Assembly: GCA_016927755.1 (NCBI GenBank)
Contig: JAFGLZ010000132.1
Span: 103,174-167,173 of the forward strand
DNA: 64,000 bases
Source of the DNA: Phycisphaerae bacterium
GTDB lineage: Bacteria > Planctomycetota > Phycisphaerae > UBA1845 > JAFGLZ01
Direction: 5' to 3'
The position numbers were made by a program, and so were the translations under genes. The notes below the pieces were generated by a model that saw only the letters and a list, made by a program, of their open reading frames with translations, made no database searches and was not told the origin of the DNA. This document shows positions 8,685 through 16,970 of this stretch, piece by piece. The first letter of the stretch is position 1. Every line of letters begins with the position of its first letter.

Positions 8685-9559
8685 CGCTCACCGGCAAGCG
8701 GTCCGACCTTGTCTTCGGCTGGCTGTTCCTGGCACCGGTCTTCGTGCTCCTGGTGGCGTTCAAGGTCGTCCCGGCGATCAGCGCCGTCTGGCATAGCTTC
8801 ACGGCCTGGGATGGCGTCTCGGCGCCGACGTACATCGGCCTAGCCAACTATCGTGAGCTGCTGAAGGATTCCGTCTTCTGGACCGCGCTGAGGAACAACT
8901 TCGTCCTCGTGCTGGCCGTTCCGCTGTGGATCACCGTTTCGCTCATCCTGGCCCTACTGATCCACGCCGAGGTGCCGGGCTGGAAGTTCTTCCGGATGGC
9001 CTTCTTCCTGCCGTCGGTATTGTCGCCCGTGATCGTGGGCACGCTCTTCACGGCGCTGCTGCGATACGACGGTCCGGTCAACCGTGCCCTGGAGATCGTC
9101 GGGCTTGACGCGATTGCGCGCGATTGGTTGGGCAACCCGAGCACGGCGCTGCCGACGCTCATGCTCGTGATCCTATGGTGCATCTTCGGGCATGGCGTGA
9201 TCGTCTTCCTGGCGGGGCTCGCGGCGGTGCCGAGATCCATCTTCGAGGCCGCCTGGCTCGACGGGGCGGCGGGCTGGGTCTACCTGTGGCACATCGTCGT
9301 GCCGTCGCTGCGTCATGTGATCGAGTTCTGGGCCGTCAACCTGATCGTCTGGTCGTTCACGAGCCTATTCGCCTTCATCTACGTGATGACCGGCGGCGGC
9401 CCAGGATATGCCACGACGCTGGTGGAGTATGAGTTGTACCTGAAGGCCTTTGAGGCCAATCGCATGGGCTACGCCTGCGCGCTGGGCTCGGCCCTGTTCC
9501 TGCTGGTCTTCGGGCTGATCGCGCTGCAGGTGCGATTGATGTCTCGGGGGGAGGATTGA
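8681..9559 (+). CDS. Sugar ABC transporter permease, MalF/UgpA type
   Basis: 292 residues starting at the ATG inside the ATGA overlap with the binding-protein gene. Hydrophobic segments are consistent with six membrane spans. The EAA loop reads EAAWLDGAAGWVYLWHIVVP, the contact site for the ATPase subunit. N-terminal FGWLFLAPVFVLLV and the GGPGYAT motif near the end are typical of the MalF-type inner-membrane partner. It pairs with the next gene to form the channel. No ATPase gene follows, so a shared MsmX/UgpC-type ATPase encoded elsewhere is expected (inference). Confidence 0.92.
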   Translation: MTLTGKRSDLVFGWLFLAPVFVLLVAFKVVPAISAVWHSFTAWDGVSAPTYIGLANYRELLKDSVFWTALRNNFVLVLAVPLWITVSLILALLIHAEVPGWKFFRMAFFLPSVLSPVIVGTLFTALLRYDGPVNRALEIVGLDAIARDWLGNPSTALPTLMLVILWCIFGHGVIVFLAGLAAVPRSIFEAAWLDGAAGWVYLWHIVVPSLRHVIEFWAVNLIVWSFTSLFAFIYVMTGGGPGYATTLVEYELYLKAFEANRMGYACALGSALFLLVFGLIALQVRLMSRGED

Positions 9560-9578
9560 TGTTGCGCGGGTCGTCACG

Positions 9579-10463
9579 ATGCGACCAATGAGAGATGGAA
9601 TGAAGCAGCAAGCCAAACGACCAACATGCCCTCGCTATCTCACCCGCCGCAAGATCGGCAGGGGGGGGATCGCCCTTGCGCTGATCAGCGTCAGCATCAC
9701 GACGATCTACCCGCTTATCTTCGTGATCATGACGGCGCTCAAGGATCGCAAGGAGTACCTTCTCAACCGATATGCCCTTCCGAAGGAACCGACGCTCAGA
9801 CAGTTCCTCGACGCCTGGAACTACGCCAACGTCGGCAGGTACCTGGGCAACTCGGCCATCGTCGTGATCACGGCCGTCGTGCTGGTGTGGGTCGTGTGTT
9901 GCATGGCGGGCTATGCGCTGAGCCATCTGCGGTTTCCGGGGCGACGGGCGGCGTTCTTCGCCATCCTCGGCTCGATGATGATCGCGCCACAGGTAATTCT
10001 CATCCCGTTGTATGCAATGCTGAACGACGTCGGGCTGCTCAATCGGCACATCGGGCTGATCCTGGTCTACGTGACGCTGGCCGTACCGTTCGGGACGTAC
10101 CTCATGACGTCGTATCTGCGCGGCGTGCCGGGCGAGTTGGTCGAGGCGGCCCAGGTCGACGGGGCCAACCATTTCCAGATCCTCTGGCGCGTGATGGTGC
10201 CCATCGCCAAACCTGCTATCGTGACGCTCGGGATCTTCAACTTCCTCTGGATGTGGAACGAACTGTTGTTCGCCCTGCTGATCCTCAACGATGAGTCCGT
10301 CCGCACGCTGATGGTCGGCGTGGCCAACTTGCGTGGTCAGTACACGACGAACATCCCGCTGCTCTCGGCGGGGCTGTTCCTGGCCGCGGCGCCGGTGCTG
10401 CTGGTCTTCATGATCTTCCAGACGCAGCTCAGCAAGGGCATGACGATGGGGGCGGTCAAGTAA
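9579..10463 (+). CDS. Sugar ABC transporter permease, MalG/UgpE type
   Basis: 294 residues from the first ATG; in-frame ATGs at 9588 and 9600 are equally plausible starts, since no strong ribosome site decides. Membrane segments include IALALISVSITTIYPLIFVI, and the EAA loop is EAAQVDGANHFQILWRVMVP. The end QTQLSKGMTMGAVK is a classic MalG-type C terminus, in which the tail contacts the ATPase. It begins 19 bases after the first permease and completes the importer. Its TAA stop is the first codon of a hairpin repeat (10461 onward). Confidence 0.92.
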   Translation: MRPMRDGMKQQAKRPTCPRYLTRRKIGRGGIALALISVSITTIYPLIFVIMTALKDRKEYLLNRYALPKEPTLRQFLDAWNYANVGRYLGNSAIVVITAVVLVWVVCCMAGYALSHLRFPGRRAAFFAILGSMMIAPQVILIPLYAMLNDVGLLNRHIGLILVYVTLAVPFGTYLMTSYLRGVPGELVEAAQVDGANHFQILWRVMVPIAKPAIVTLGIFNFLWMWNELLFALLILNDESVRTLMVGVANLRGQYTTNIPLLSAGLFLAAAPVLLVFMIFQTQLSKGMTMGAVK

Positions 10464-10556
10464 CGCAGGCTTCCAGCCTGCAGGAACGTAACGCAGGCTT
10501 CCAGCCTGCATGGCGTTGGGAAGGCATCGCCGTGCGATTGCAGGCCGGAAGCCTGC
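10461..10556. repeat. Cluster of three GCAGGC...GCCTGC hairpins at a gene end
   Basis: GCAGGCTTCCAGCCTGC occurs at 10465-10481 and 10493-10509, and a variant GCAGGCCGGAAGCCTGC at 10540-10556. The first copy starts inside the permease stop region (TAACGCAGG). The same 17-mer recurs at 21659 and 51000, also just after genes. Confidence 0.8.
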
Positions 10557-10639
10557 GCTGCGGGCGCTGTCCCACCAAACGTGCGAATCCTGTATGATGG
10601 CTGTGAATGACCGAGCCATTGCACAAGCGGGAAGGTGGC

Positions 10640-13600
10640 ATGACTCACACAACCCAATGTCTGCGCGGACGGATCGTGATCGTCGCTCAACTCATTGTCG
10701 TTCTGGCCGCCGCGCCGCTCCAGGCCGAGGACAAGGTTTGCTTCGACTTCGAGACCGGCGATCTCCAGGGCTGGACCGTCGTCGAGGGCCGATTCGGCAA
10801 GATCGTCTTCGACCGGGACGAGTTCAAGCTCGAGCCGGGCGTCAAGTACAACAAGCAGGGCAAGTACTTCCTCAGCACGCTGGCCAATCCTGAGGGCCAC
10901 GACGACGACAAGCAGACGGGCGTGATCGAGTCGCCCGTGTTCGTGCCGTCCGGCAAGAGGGCGACGTTCCTCGTCGGCGGCGGGGCCCACGACAAGCACA
11001 CGTACGTCGCGCTATGCACGGAGGACGGTAAGGAGGTCCTGCGAGTCTGGGGCAGAAACTCGGAGCATATGCTCCGCGTGACCTGGGACGTGTCCAAGTG
11101 GATCGGCAAGCGCGTCTACATGAAAGTCGTCGATCGCCACACGGGCGGGTGGGGCCACACGACGTTCGACGACTTCTGCGTCCAAGGCATGATCGATCCG
11201 GAGGCCACGCAGGCCCGCGCTGAAGCGAGGAAGCGCCGAGCCCTCGAGGCCGCGAGGAACGCCAGCCTGAGGATCTTGGGTCCCACCCGAGAGGCAGTCG
11301 AGGACCTCATCGCGACACACGCAGGCCGTTATCCCGACGGGCAGGCGTTTCTCGCCGAGCTGGCGGATCTCGAACGCCAGGTCAAAGCCGCGTCTCTGGA
11401 GCAGGCCCAGGCCCTCAGCGCCAAGGTCAGTGCCCTGCAGTGCAAGGCCCTCCTGGCCAATCCGCTCGTCCGCGAGCACCCGATCCTCTTCGTAGTCCGC
11501 CAGCAGTACAGGCCCGACCACCACGCCACCGCCACGATGTTCCAGAACGGCGAGATCAATACGAACAGCTTCCAGGGCGGCGGGGCGATGAAGGCGCTGG
11601 ATCTGGCGGGCGGCGGCAAGGTGACGACGCTGCTGGACGTGCCCAAGGGCATTGCCCGCGATCCGGAGATCAGCTTCGACGGCAAGAAGATCCTGTTCTC
11701 CATGCGCAAGGACAAGGCCGACGACTATCACGTCTACGAGATGAACGTCGACGGCACCGGCCTGCGCCAGCTCACCGAGGGCAGCGCACTGAGCGACATC
11801 GACCCGATCTACCTGCCCGACGGCAAGATCGTCTTGGCCTCAACGCGCGAGCCCAAGCTCTGTCAGTGCAACCGCCACATCATGGCGAACCTGTTCAAGA
11901 TGGACGCCGACGGCTCGAACCTCCACCAGATCGGGCGGAACACGCTCTTCGAGGGCCACCCGTTCCTGATGCCGGACGGCACGATCCTGTACGACCGTTG
12001 GGAGTACGTCGACAAGCAGTTCGGCCCGGCCTTCGGGCTCTGGACCGTCAACCCCGACGGGACGAACCACGCCATCTTCTACGGCAACAACGCCTGGTCG
12101 CCAGGCGCGATCCTGGACGCCCGGATCGTCCCAGGTACGCAGCAGTTCGTTGCCACGTTCGGTTCGTGCCACGACCGTCCCTGGGGCGCCATCGCCGTGG
12201 TCGATCGGACGCGAGCCCTCGACGGGCTGGCGCCCGTCGTCAAGAGCTGGCCCGCCGACATCAGCGGGCAGCTCGGCAACAACCGGGATTACCCGAACAC
12301 CCGGAACAACGGCCATCCCGCCGGCTGGCAGATCGACACCTTCCGAGGCATGCCGATCAAGTACGAGGACCCCTATCCGCTCTCGGACAAGTACTTCCTC
12401 TGCTCGCGGATCATCACCGGCGAATCCACCGGCGTCTTTCTGATCGACGTGTTCGGCAACGAGGTCCTCGTCCACGCCGAGCCGCCGGGCTGTTTCGACC
12501 CGATGCCGATCATGCCCCGGCCCCGACCTCCGATCGTCCCGGACCGCAAGCGCCTCGCCGGCCAGGAGGGCTACTACTACGTGGCCGACGTCTATGTCGG
12601 CACCGGCATGGATCGCGTCGAGCGCGGCGCCGTCAAGTGGATCCGCGTCGTCGAGGCCCCGCCCAAGCTCTTCTGGACGCACACATTGTGGAACATCGAC
12701 GCCACCCAGGCCCCGGCGATGAACTGGAACTGCACAAACAACAAGCGGATCATCGGCAAGGCCCCGGTTGAGCCCGATGGCTCGGCCTACTTCGCCGTCC
12801 CCGCCGACAAGTTCATCTTCTTCCAACTGCTCGACAAGGACGACATGATGGTCCAGAGCATGCGGAGCGGCACGATGGTCCAGCCCGGCGAGACCACGGG
12901 CTGCGTCGGCTGTCACGACAACCGGCTCACCTCGACGCCCAACGATCGATCGTTCGCCGCGATGCGGCGCGGTCCCAACCGGCTCGATCCATGGTACGGC
13001 CCGCCGCGAGAGTTCAACTACCTGACCGAGGTCCAACCCGTATTCGATAAGCATTGCGTCACGTGTCACGACTACGACAAGCCCGCCGGCAAGAAGCTTA
13101 ACCTCGCCGGCGACGTCGGCCTGGTCTTCAACACGTCGTACATCGAGCTGCGGAGCAAGTCGGCCCTCCGCTGGTTTCCCGACCCGCCGGGCGCGCCCAA
13201 GCTGCTCGTCAAGGCCGTCGACGACGGGCCGGCCGAGGCCCTGCCTCCCTACGCGTGGGGCTCGCACCGAAGCAAGCTCGTCGACGTCATCCGTGGTGAC
13301 CACAATCACGTCAAGCTGACCAAGGAGGAGCTCGACCGAATCGTTACGTGGATCGACATGAACGCCGTCTACTACGGCTCGTACGCCAGCGCCTATCCGC
13401 ATAACCGTTTCGGCCGGTCGCCTCTGAACGACCAACAGCTCAAACGGCTCAAGGAGCTCACGGGGGCCGGCGTCGGCGATCAGGGCGCCGAGATGCGGGG
13501 CTCGCAGGTGAGCTTCGCGCGACCCGAGCTGAGCCCGTGTCTGGCGAGATTGAAGGACAAGAACGATCCGAGGTACGCCGAGGCGATCGCGATCATCCGA

Positions 13601-13771
13601 GCCGGCACGGAAAAACTCGCCAAGACCCCGCGCATGGACATGCCCGGGGCCAAGCTCGTGGGTATCGAATGTCAGCGCCAGGCGAAGTATGATACGCAGG
13701 CTCGCATCGAGGCCAAGACCCGAGAGGAGATGGCCCAGGCAAACGGGCAGCGATCAGGAGCGACCTACTGA
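10640..13771 (+). CDS. HzsA-related secreted c-type cytochrome with PD40 propeller
   Basis: The ATG at 10640 follows GGAAGGTGG and gives 1043 residues with a signal peptide ending near PLQAED. Early residues resemble a jelly-roll domain (FDFETGDLQGW). The middle (about residues 285-540) has PD40 propeller motifs such as EISFDGKKILFSM and ADGSNLHQIG. Two haem c sites, CVGCH near residue 755 and CVTCH near 803, lie in the C-terminal third. The overall plan matches the HzsA-related family, named after the hydrazine synthase alpha subunit, but is common in planctomycetes with no anammox metabolism. Its likely role is extracytoplasmic redox chemistry on an unknown substrate. It probably forms a unit with the next cytochrome gene, 19 bases downstream. 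Confidence 0.8.
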   Translation: MTHTTQCLRGRIVIVAQLIVVLAAAPLQAEDKVCFDFETGDLQGWTVVEGRFGKIVFDRDEFKLEPGVKYNKQGKYFLSTLANPEGHDDDKQTGVIESPVFVPSGKRATFLVGGGAHDKHTYVALCTEDGKEVLRVWGRNSEHMLRVTWDVSKWIGKRVYMKVVDRHTGGWGHTTFDDFCVQGMIDPEATQARAEARKRRALEAARNASLRILGPTREAVEDLIATHAGRYPDGQAFLAELADLERQVKAASLEQAQALSAKVSALQCKALLANPLVREHPILFVVRQQYRPDHHATATMFQNGEINTNSFQGGGAMKALDLAGGGKVTTLLDVPKGIARDPEISFDGKKILFSMRKDKADDYHVYEMNVDGTGLRQLTEGSALSDIDPIYLPDGKIVLASTREPKLCQCNRHIMANLFKMDADGSNLHQIGRNTLFEGHPFLMPDGTILYDRWEYVDKQFGPAFGLWTVNPDGTNHAIFYGNNAWSPGAILDARIVPGTQQFVATFGSCHDRPWGAIAVVDRTRALDGLAPVVKSWPADISGQLGNNRDYPNTRNNGHPAGWQIDTFRGMPIKYEDPYPLSDKYFLCSRIITGESTGVFLIDVFGNEVLVHAEPPGCFDPMPIMPRPRPPIVPDRKRLAGQEGYYYVADVYVGTGMDRVERGAVKWIRVVEAPPKLFWTHTLWNIDATQAPAMNWNCTNNKRIIGKAPVEPDGSAYFAVPADKFIFFQLLDKDDMMVQSMRSGTMVQPGETTGCVGCHDNRLTSTPNDRSFAAMRRGPNRLDPWYGPPREFNYLTEVQPVFDKHCVTCHDYDKPAGKKLNLAGDVGLVFNTSYIELRSKSALRWFPDPPGAPKLLVKAVDDGPAEALPPYAWGSHRSKLVDVIRGDHNHVKLTKEELDRIVTWIDMNAVYYGSYASAYPHNRFGRSPLNDQQLKRLKELTGAGVGDQGAEMRGSQVSFARPELSPCLARLKDKNDPRYAEAIAIIRAGTEKLAKTPRMDMPGAKLVGIECQRQAKYDTQARIEAKTREEMAQANGQRSGATY

Positions 13772-13790
13772 CGGAAGCGGGGACCTTTGC

Positions 13791-15740
13791 ATGATGAAGA
13801 CGATCATGAGCCGTATGACCAGCCGTTCGGGACTTGTGACGTTGGCGGTATCGATCGCCGCCTTCGGGTTCATCGCCGTATGGGCCCACGCCGAGACGGG
13901 CAAGGCGCAGACGCAGCCCTATCGTTCGCCCTTTGACGCGGCGTTCTCGCCTTGCGGGAAGATGCTCGCCGTCAGCGATCGGACGGCCGATTCGCTGTCG
14001 ATCATCGACCCGGCAGCGGGCAAGGTGACGGGACAGATCGCCCTGAACGCCAAGCCCGAGGGTCTGGCGTGGTTGAACTGCCAGAAGGTCGTCGTGGCCG
14101 AACACGGCACGGGCACCGTCGCCGAGGTCGACGTCAAGGCCGGCAAGGTCGCGCGACGCTTTGCGACGGGCAATCGCCCGGTCGCGGTCGCGCAGGCCGC
14201 CAAACGCAAGCTCCTCCTGGTGACCAACGCGGGCACCAACGACGTGTCCGTGATCGACCTGTCCACCGGCAAGGAGACCGCCCGCGTGCCGGTTCTCCGC
14301 GAGCCGCGTTCGATCGCGATCAGCGCCGACGAGAAGACGGCGCTGATCGGCAACTTCCTCCCCGCGACCGCGGGCACGGAACCGACGTCGTCCGCCGCGA
14401 TCAGCGTGATCGACCTCGACTCGATGAAGCGGACGCATGACATCCGCCTGCCCGCCGGTGGCACGCTCCTCCGTGAGATCGCCATCTCGCCGTGCGGCTG
14501 CTGGGCGTACGTGGCGCACACCGTCGGGCGGTTCAACATCCCCACGACCCAGCTCGAGCGCGGCTGGGTCAATACCAACGCCATCAGCCTGATCGATCTG
14601 AAGAACAAGCAGCTCTATGCGACCGTGCTGCTCGACCATCCGTCGCAGGGCTCGGCCGACCCATGGGGGCTCGTGCTGGCCAAGGACGGCAAGACGCTGT
14701 GGTGCTCGATCGCCGGCGTCCACAAGGTCGCCAGGATCGACCTGGACGGGTTGCACAAGCTGCTGGCGGGCGACTTCTCGAAGCATCCGCGACTGGCCAA
14801 CCCCGACCCGCGCAACCCCGGCCCGCAAAGCGTCTGGCTCGAGATCAAGAAGGACCCCAAGATGCGGGAGCAGTTGGTCAACGAGCTGGCCGCCCTCTAT
14901 GCGGCCGATCTGATCATCAGCAAGAAGGTCCCCGGCAACGGGCCCCGCGGCATCGATCTCTCGCCGGACGGCAAGTGCCTCGCCGTGGCGATGTACTTCA
15001 CCGGCGACGTCGTCATGTTGGACCCCTCGACGCTGAAGCCCTCCGCGAAGGTCAGCCTGGGCCCGTCGCCCAAGCCCGACGTGGTCCGACGCGGCGAGAT
15101 GGCCTTTCATGACGGGACGCTCTGCTTCCAGCAGTGGCTGAGCTGCGCGACGTGCCATCCCGGCGGACGCGTGGACGGGCTCAACTGGGACCTGCTCAAC
15201 GACGGCATGGGCAACCCCAAGAACACCAAGACGATGGTCTGGAGCCACAAGACGCCGCCGGCAATGTCCCTCGGGGTTCGGGCCAATATGGACGTGGCGG
15301 CGGAGGCCGGCTTCAAGCACATCTTGTTCCGGGTTCCGGAGCCCGACGAGCTCGAGTCCACGAAGGCCTATCTGCGTTCGCTGGAGCCCGCCGTCAGCCC
15401 GCATCGCCAACCCAACGGCGAGTTGACCGCCCAGGCCAAGCGGGGCGAGGCCCTCTTCAAGGATCCCCAAACTCGGTGCGCGACCTGTCACCCCGTCGGG
15501 CTCTACACCGACTTGAAGCTTTACGATGTCGGCACGCGCGGCGAGCTGGACCGCAAGGACCATTTCGACACGCCCACGCTCGTCGAGCTCTGGCGAACGG
15601 GACCGTATCTGCACAACGGCGCCGCGGTGACGCTGCGGGACGTCCTGACGACCTTCAACAAGAAGGATCAGCACGGCGCGACGTCGCAGTTGAGCAAGGA
15701 GCAGATCGAAGATCTTGCGGTGTACCTGCTGTCTCTGTAG
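13791..15740 (+). CDS. Secreted YVTN-type beta-propeller with di-haem cytochrome c domain
   Basis: 649 residues from ATG 13791. A signal peptide ends near WAHAET. Residues about 35-430 carry repeated blade motifs (FSPCGKMLAVSD, VVAEHGTGTVAEVD, LVTNAGTNDVSVID, DLSPDGKCLAVAM). Two haem sites follow, CATCH near residue 450 and CATCH near 565, with TPTLVELWRTGPYLHNG toward the end; that signature is shared by di-haem peroxidase (MauG/CcpA-like) relatives. It lies just after the HzsA-related gene and both may take part in the same periplasmic electron transfer or oxidation step. Peroxidase activity is only an inference. Confidence 0.82.
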   Translation: MMKTIMSRMTSRSGLVTLAVSIAAFGFIAVWAHAETGKAQTQPYRSPFDAAFSPCGKMLAVSDRTADSLSIIDPAAGKVTGQIALNAKPEGLAWLNCQKVVVAEHGTGTVAEVDVKAGKVARRFATGNRPVAVAQAAKRKLLLVTNAGTNDVSVIDLSTGKETARVPVLREPRSIAISADEKTALIGNFLPATAGTEPTSSAAISVIDLDSMKRTHDIRLPAGGTLLREIAISPCGCWAYVAHTVGRFNIPTTQLERGWVNTNAISLIDLKNKQLYATVLLDHPSQGSADPWGLVLAKDGKTLWCSIAGVHKVARIDLDGLHKLLAGDFSKHPRLANPDPRNPGPQSVWLEIKKDPKMREQLVNELAALYAADLIISKKVPGNGPRGIDLSPDGKCLAVAMYFTGDVVMLDPSTLKPSAKVSLGPSPKPDVVRRGEMAFHDGTLCFQQWLSCATCHPGGRVDGLNWDLLNDGMGNPKNTKTMVWSHKTPPAMSLGVRANMDVAAEAGFKHILFRVPEPDELESTKAYLRSLEPAVSPHRQPNGELTAQAKRGEALFKDPQTRCATCHPVGLYTDLKLYDVGTRGELDRKDHFDTPTLVELWRTGPYLHNGAAVTLRDVLTTFNKKDQHGATSQLSKEQIEDLAVYLLSL

Positions 15741-15761
15741 CGGGTTGCTGGACGCGCGTCG

Positions 15762-16256
15762 TCAAAGCATGAGCACCATCTCGAGACGGTCGCCGTCGGG
15801 GGCGTTCTCGGGCGCGTCGGCAGGCCGGAATCCGACCTTCTCGTAGAGGGCGATGGCCGGGCGGTTGGAGGCGCGGACGTTCAGCACGACGCGTCGGCAT
15901 CCTTGTCGTCTTGCCGCGGCGATTGTGGTCTCGATGAGTCTTAGGCCGACGCCGCGCCCACGACAGTCGCGGCGGACGCCTATCCCCAATCTTCCACAAC
16001 GAGCGGCGTCGGGGGCATTTTCGGGCAGGATGTCGCACCAGCCGACGACCTCGCCGGCGCGGACGGCCACGAATTGGGGATGGCCGTTCTGGATATTGCT
16101 TCTTACGAACTCCCGCATCCGGTCGAGGTCCGGGGCGCGATCCATGGCGAGGTACATTCCCTCCCGAACGACGGAATCCAGGCACTCCCGAAACCCCTCG
16201 ATGTGCGCTTCGGCAATCGGGAGTATCTGAACGGCGCCCGCCGTCGGCTTACGCAT
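15762..16256 (-). CDS. GNAT-family N-acetyltransferase
   Basis: 164 residues, a typical single-domain GNAT length. The acetyl-CoA pyrophosphate loop reads RRDCRGRGVGLRLI at about residues 95-108, matching the R/Q-x-x-G-x-G/A motif. It is followed by VVLNVRASNRPAIALYEKVGF, which is motif B. The substrate could be a protein N terminus, an amine metabolite or a drug; nothing in the sequence decides. It converges on the cytochrome gene with 21 bases between stops, so the two are independently transcribed. Confidence 0.85.
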   Translation of the reverse strand: MRKPTAGAVQILPIAEAHIEGFRECLDSVVREGMYLAMDRAPDLDRMREFVRSNIQNGHPQFVAVRAGEVVGWCDILPENAPDAARCGRLGIGVRRDCRGRGVGLRLIETTIAAARRQGCRRVVLNVRASNRPAIALYEKVGFRPADAPENAPDGDRLEMVLML

Positions 16257-16280
16257 TCGGCCTGACCCTCTCTGGGGGCC

Positions 16281-16970
16281 CTACTTCCCCTTCAGCTCCT
16301 TGATGCAGATGCACTTGACCTGGATCTCCATCGGGTGGCCGACGTGGAGTTGGACGGCGATGACGCCATTAAGCGGGATCTTCGGGTCCTTCTCGGTGTA
16401 CTTGACCGTCGTGAAGCCGTTGAGCTTCAGCTCGATGTCCGGGCCCTTGCAGGTAATCAGGTACTCGTTCCACCCGTCGGGCTTGTAGTGCTTCTTCGTG
16501 TCGGCCGGCGAGCCGGCGAGCTTGCCGCGACGGGCCTCGTCGTACAGCCACCCCCAATAGTCCTGGCCGACGTCCGCCTGGTAGCCCTGAATGCGGTCGG
16601 GGATCTTCTTGCTGCGGATCTGAAACCCGCTGTTGCCCTTGCCGTCAACCAGCCGGAACTTCACGTACAGCATGAAGTCCCCGTACTCCTTCGTCGTCCA
16701 CAGGAACTCGTTGTGCTTGAGGTCGCCCGTCGTTCGGCCGATCAGCATGCCGTCCTTGACCGACCACAGCTTCTGATCGCCCTCCCAGCCGTTGAGCGTC
16801 TTGCCGTCGAATAGCGGCTTGAAGCCTTCCTTGCACTGCGGGCACGTCGCGCTCTTCGGACACGTCTTCGGGCATCCTTCGCTCTGCTCGGCGTGGACGG
16901 CCGTTGCGCCCATTGCCAACAGACCGGCTGCCGCCAACGACACCACGGCGTTTCGAACGTACCTGCTCAT
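16281..16970 (-). CDS. Secreted DUF1080 (3-keto-disaccharide hydrolase-like) protein
   Basis: 229 residues from the ATG at 16970, which overlaps the stop of the ThuA gene by four bases (ATGA), so translation is probably coupled. Residues 1-24 are a signal peptide ending VHAEQ. A cysteine cluster follows, with CPKTCPKSATCPQC at about residues 29-42, which could bind metal or form disulfides. The DUF1080 domain starts FKPLFDGKTLNGWEG and ends in a beta-sandwich strand near IAVQLHVGHPMEIQ. DUF1080 proteins are beta-sandwich enzymes or binders linked to 3-keto-glucoside cleavage. The domain call is firm; the activity is inferred from the family. Confidence 0.85.
   Translation of the reverse strand: MSRYVRNAVVSLAAAGLLAMGATAVHAEQSEGCPKTCPKSATCPQCKEGFKPLFDGKTLNGWEGDQKLWSVKDGMLIGRTTGDLKHNEFLWTTKEYGDFMLYVKFRLVDGKGNSGFQIRSKKIPDRIQGYQADVGQDYWGWLYDEARRGKLAGSPADTKKHYKPDGWNEYLITCKGPDIELKLNGFTTVKYTEKDPKIPLNGVIAVQLHVGHPMEIQVKCICIKELKGK

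Noticed and set aside
10461..10556. A small CRISPR array in the three hairpin copies
   Set aside because: Only two exact copies and one variant, with short uneven spacing and palindromic sequence; the same element is dispersed elsewhere.
10640..13771. A true hydrazine synthase alpha subunit, meaning anammox metabolism
   Set aside because: There are no beta/gamma subunit genes or other anammox genes nearby, and HzsA-related proteins are widespread in non-anammox planctomycetes.
13593..15674. A 693-codon minus-strand frame opposite the YVTN cytochrome gene
   Set aside because: It is the shadow of a gene with clear haem and propeller motifs and has no motif of its own.
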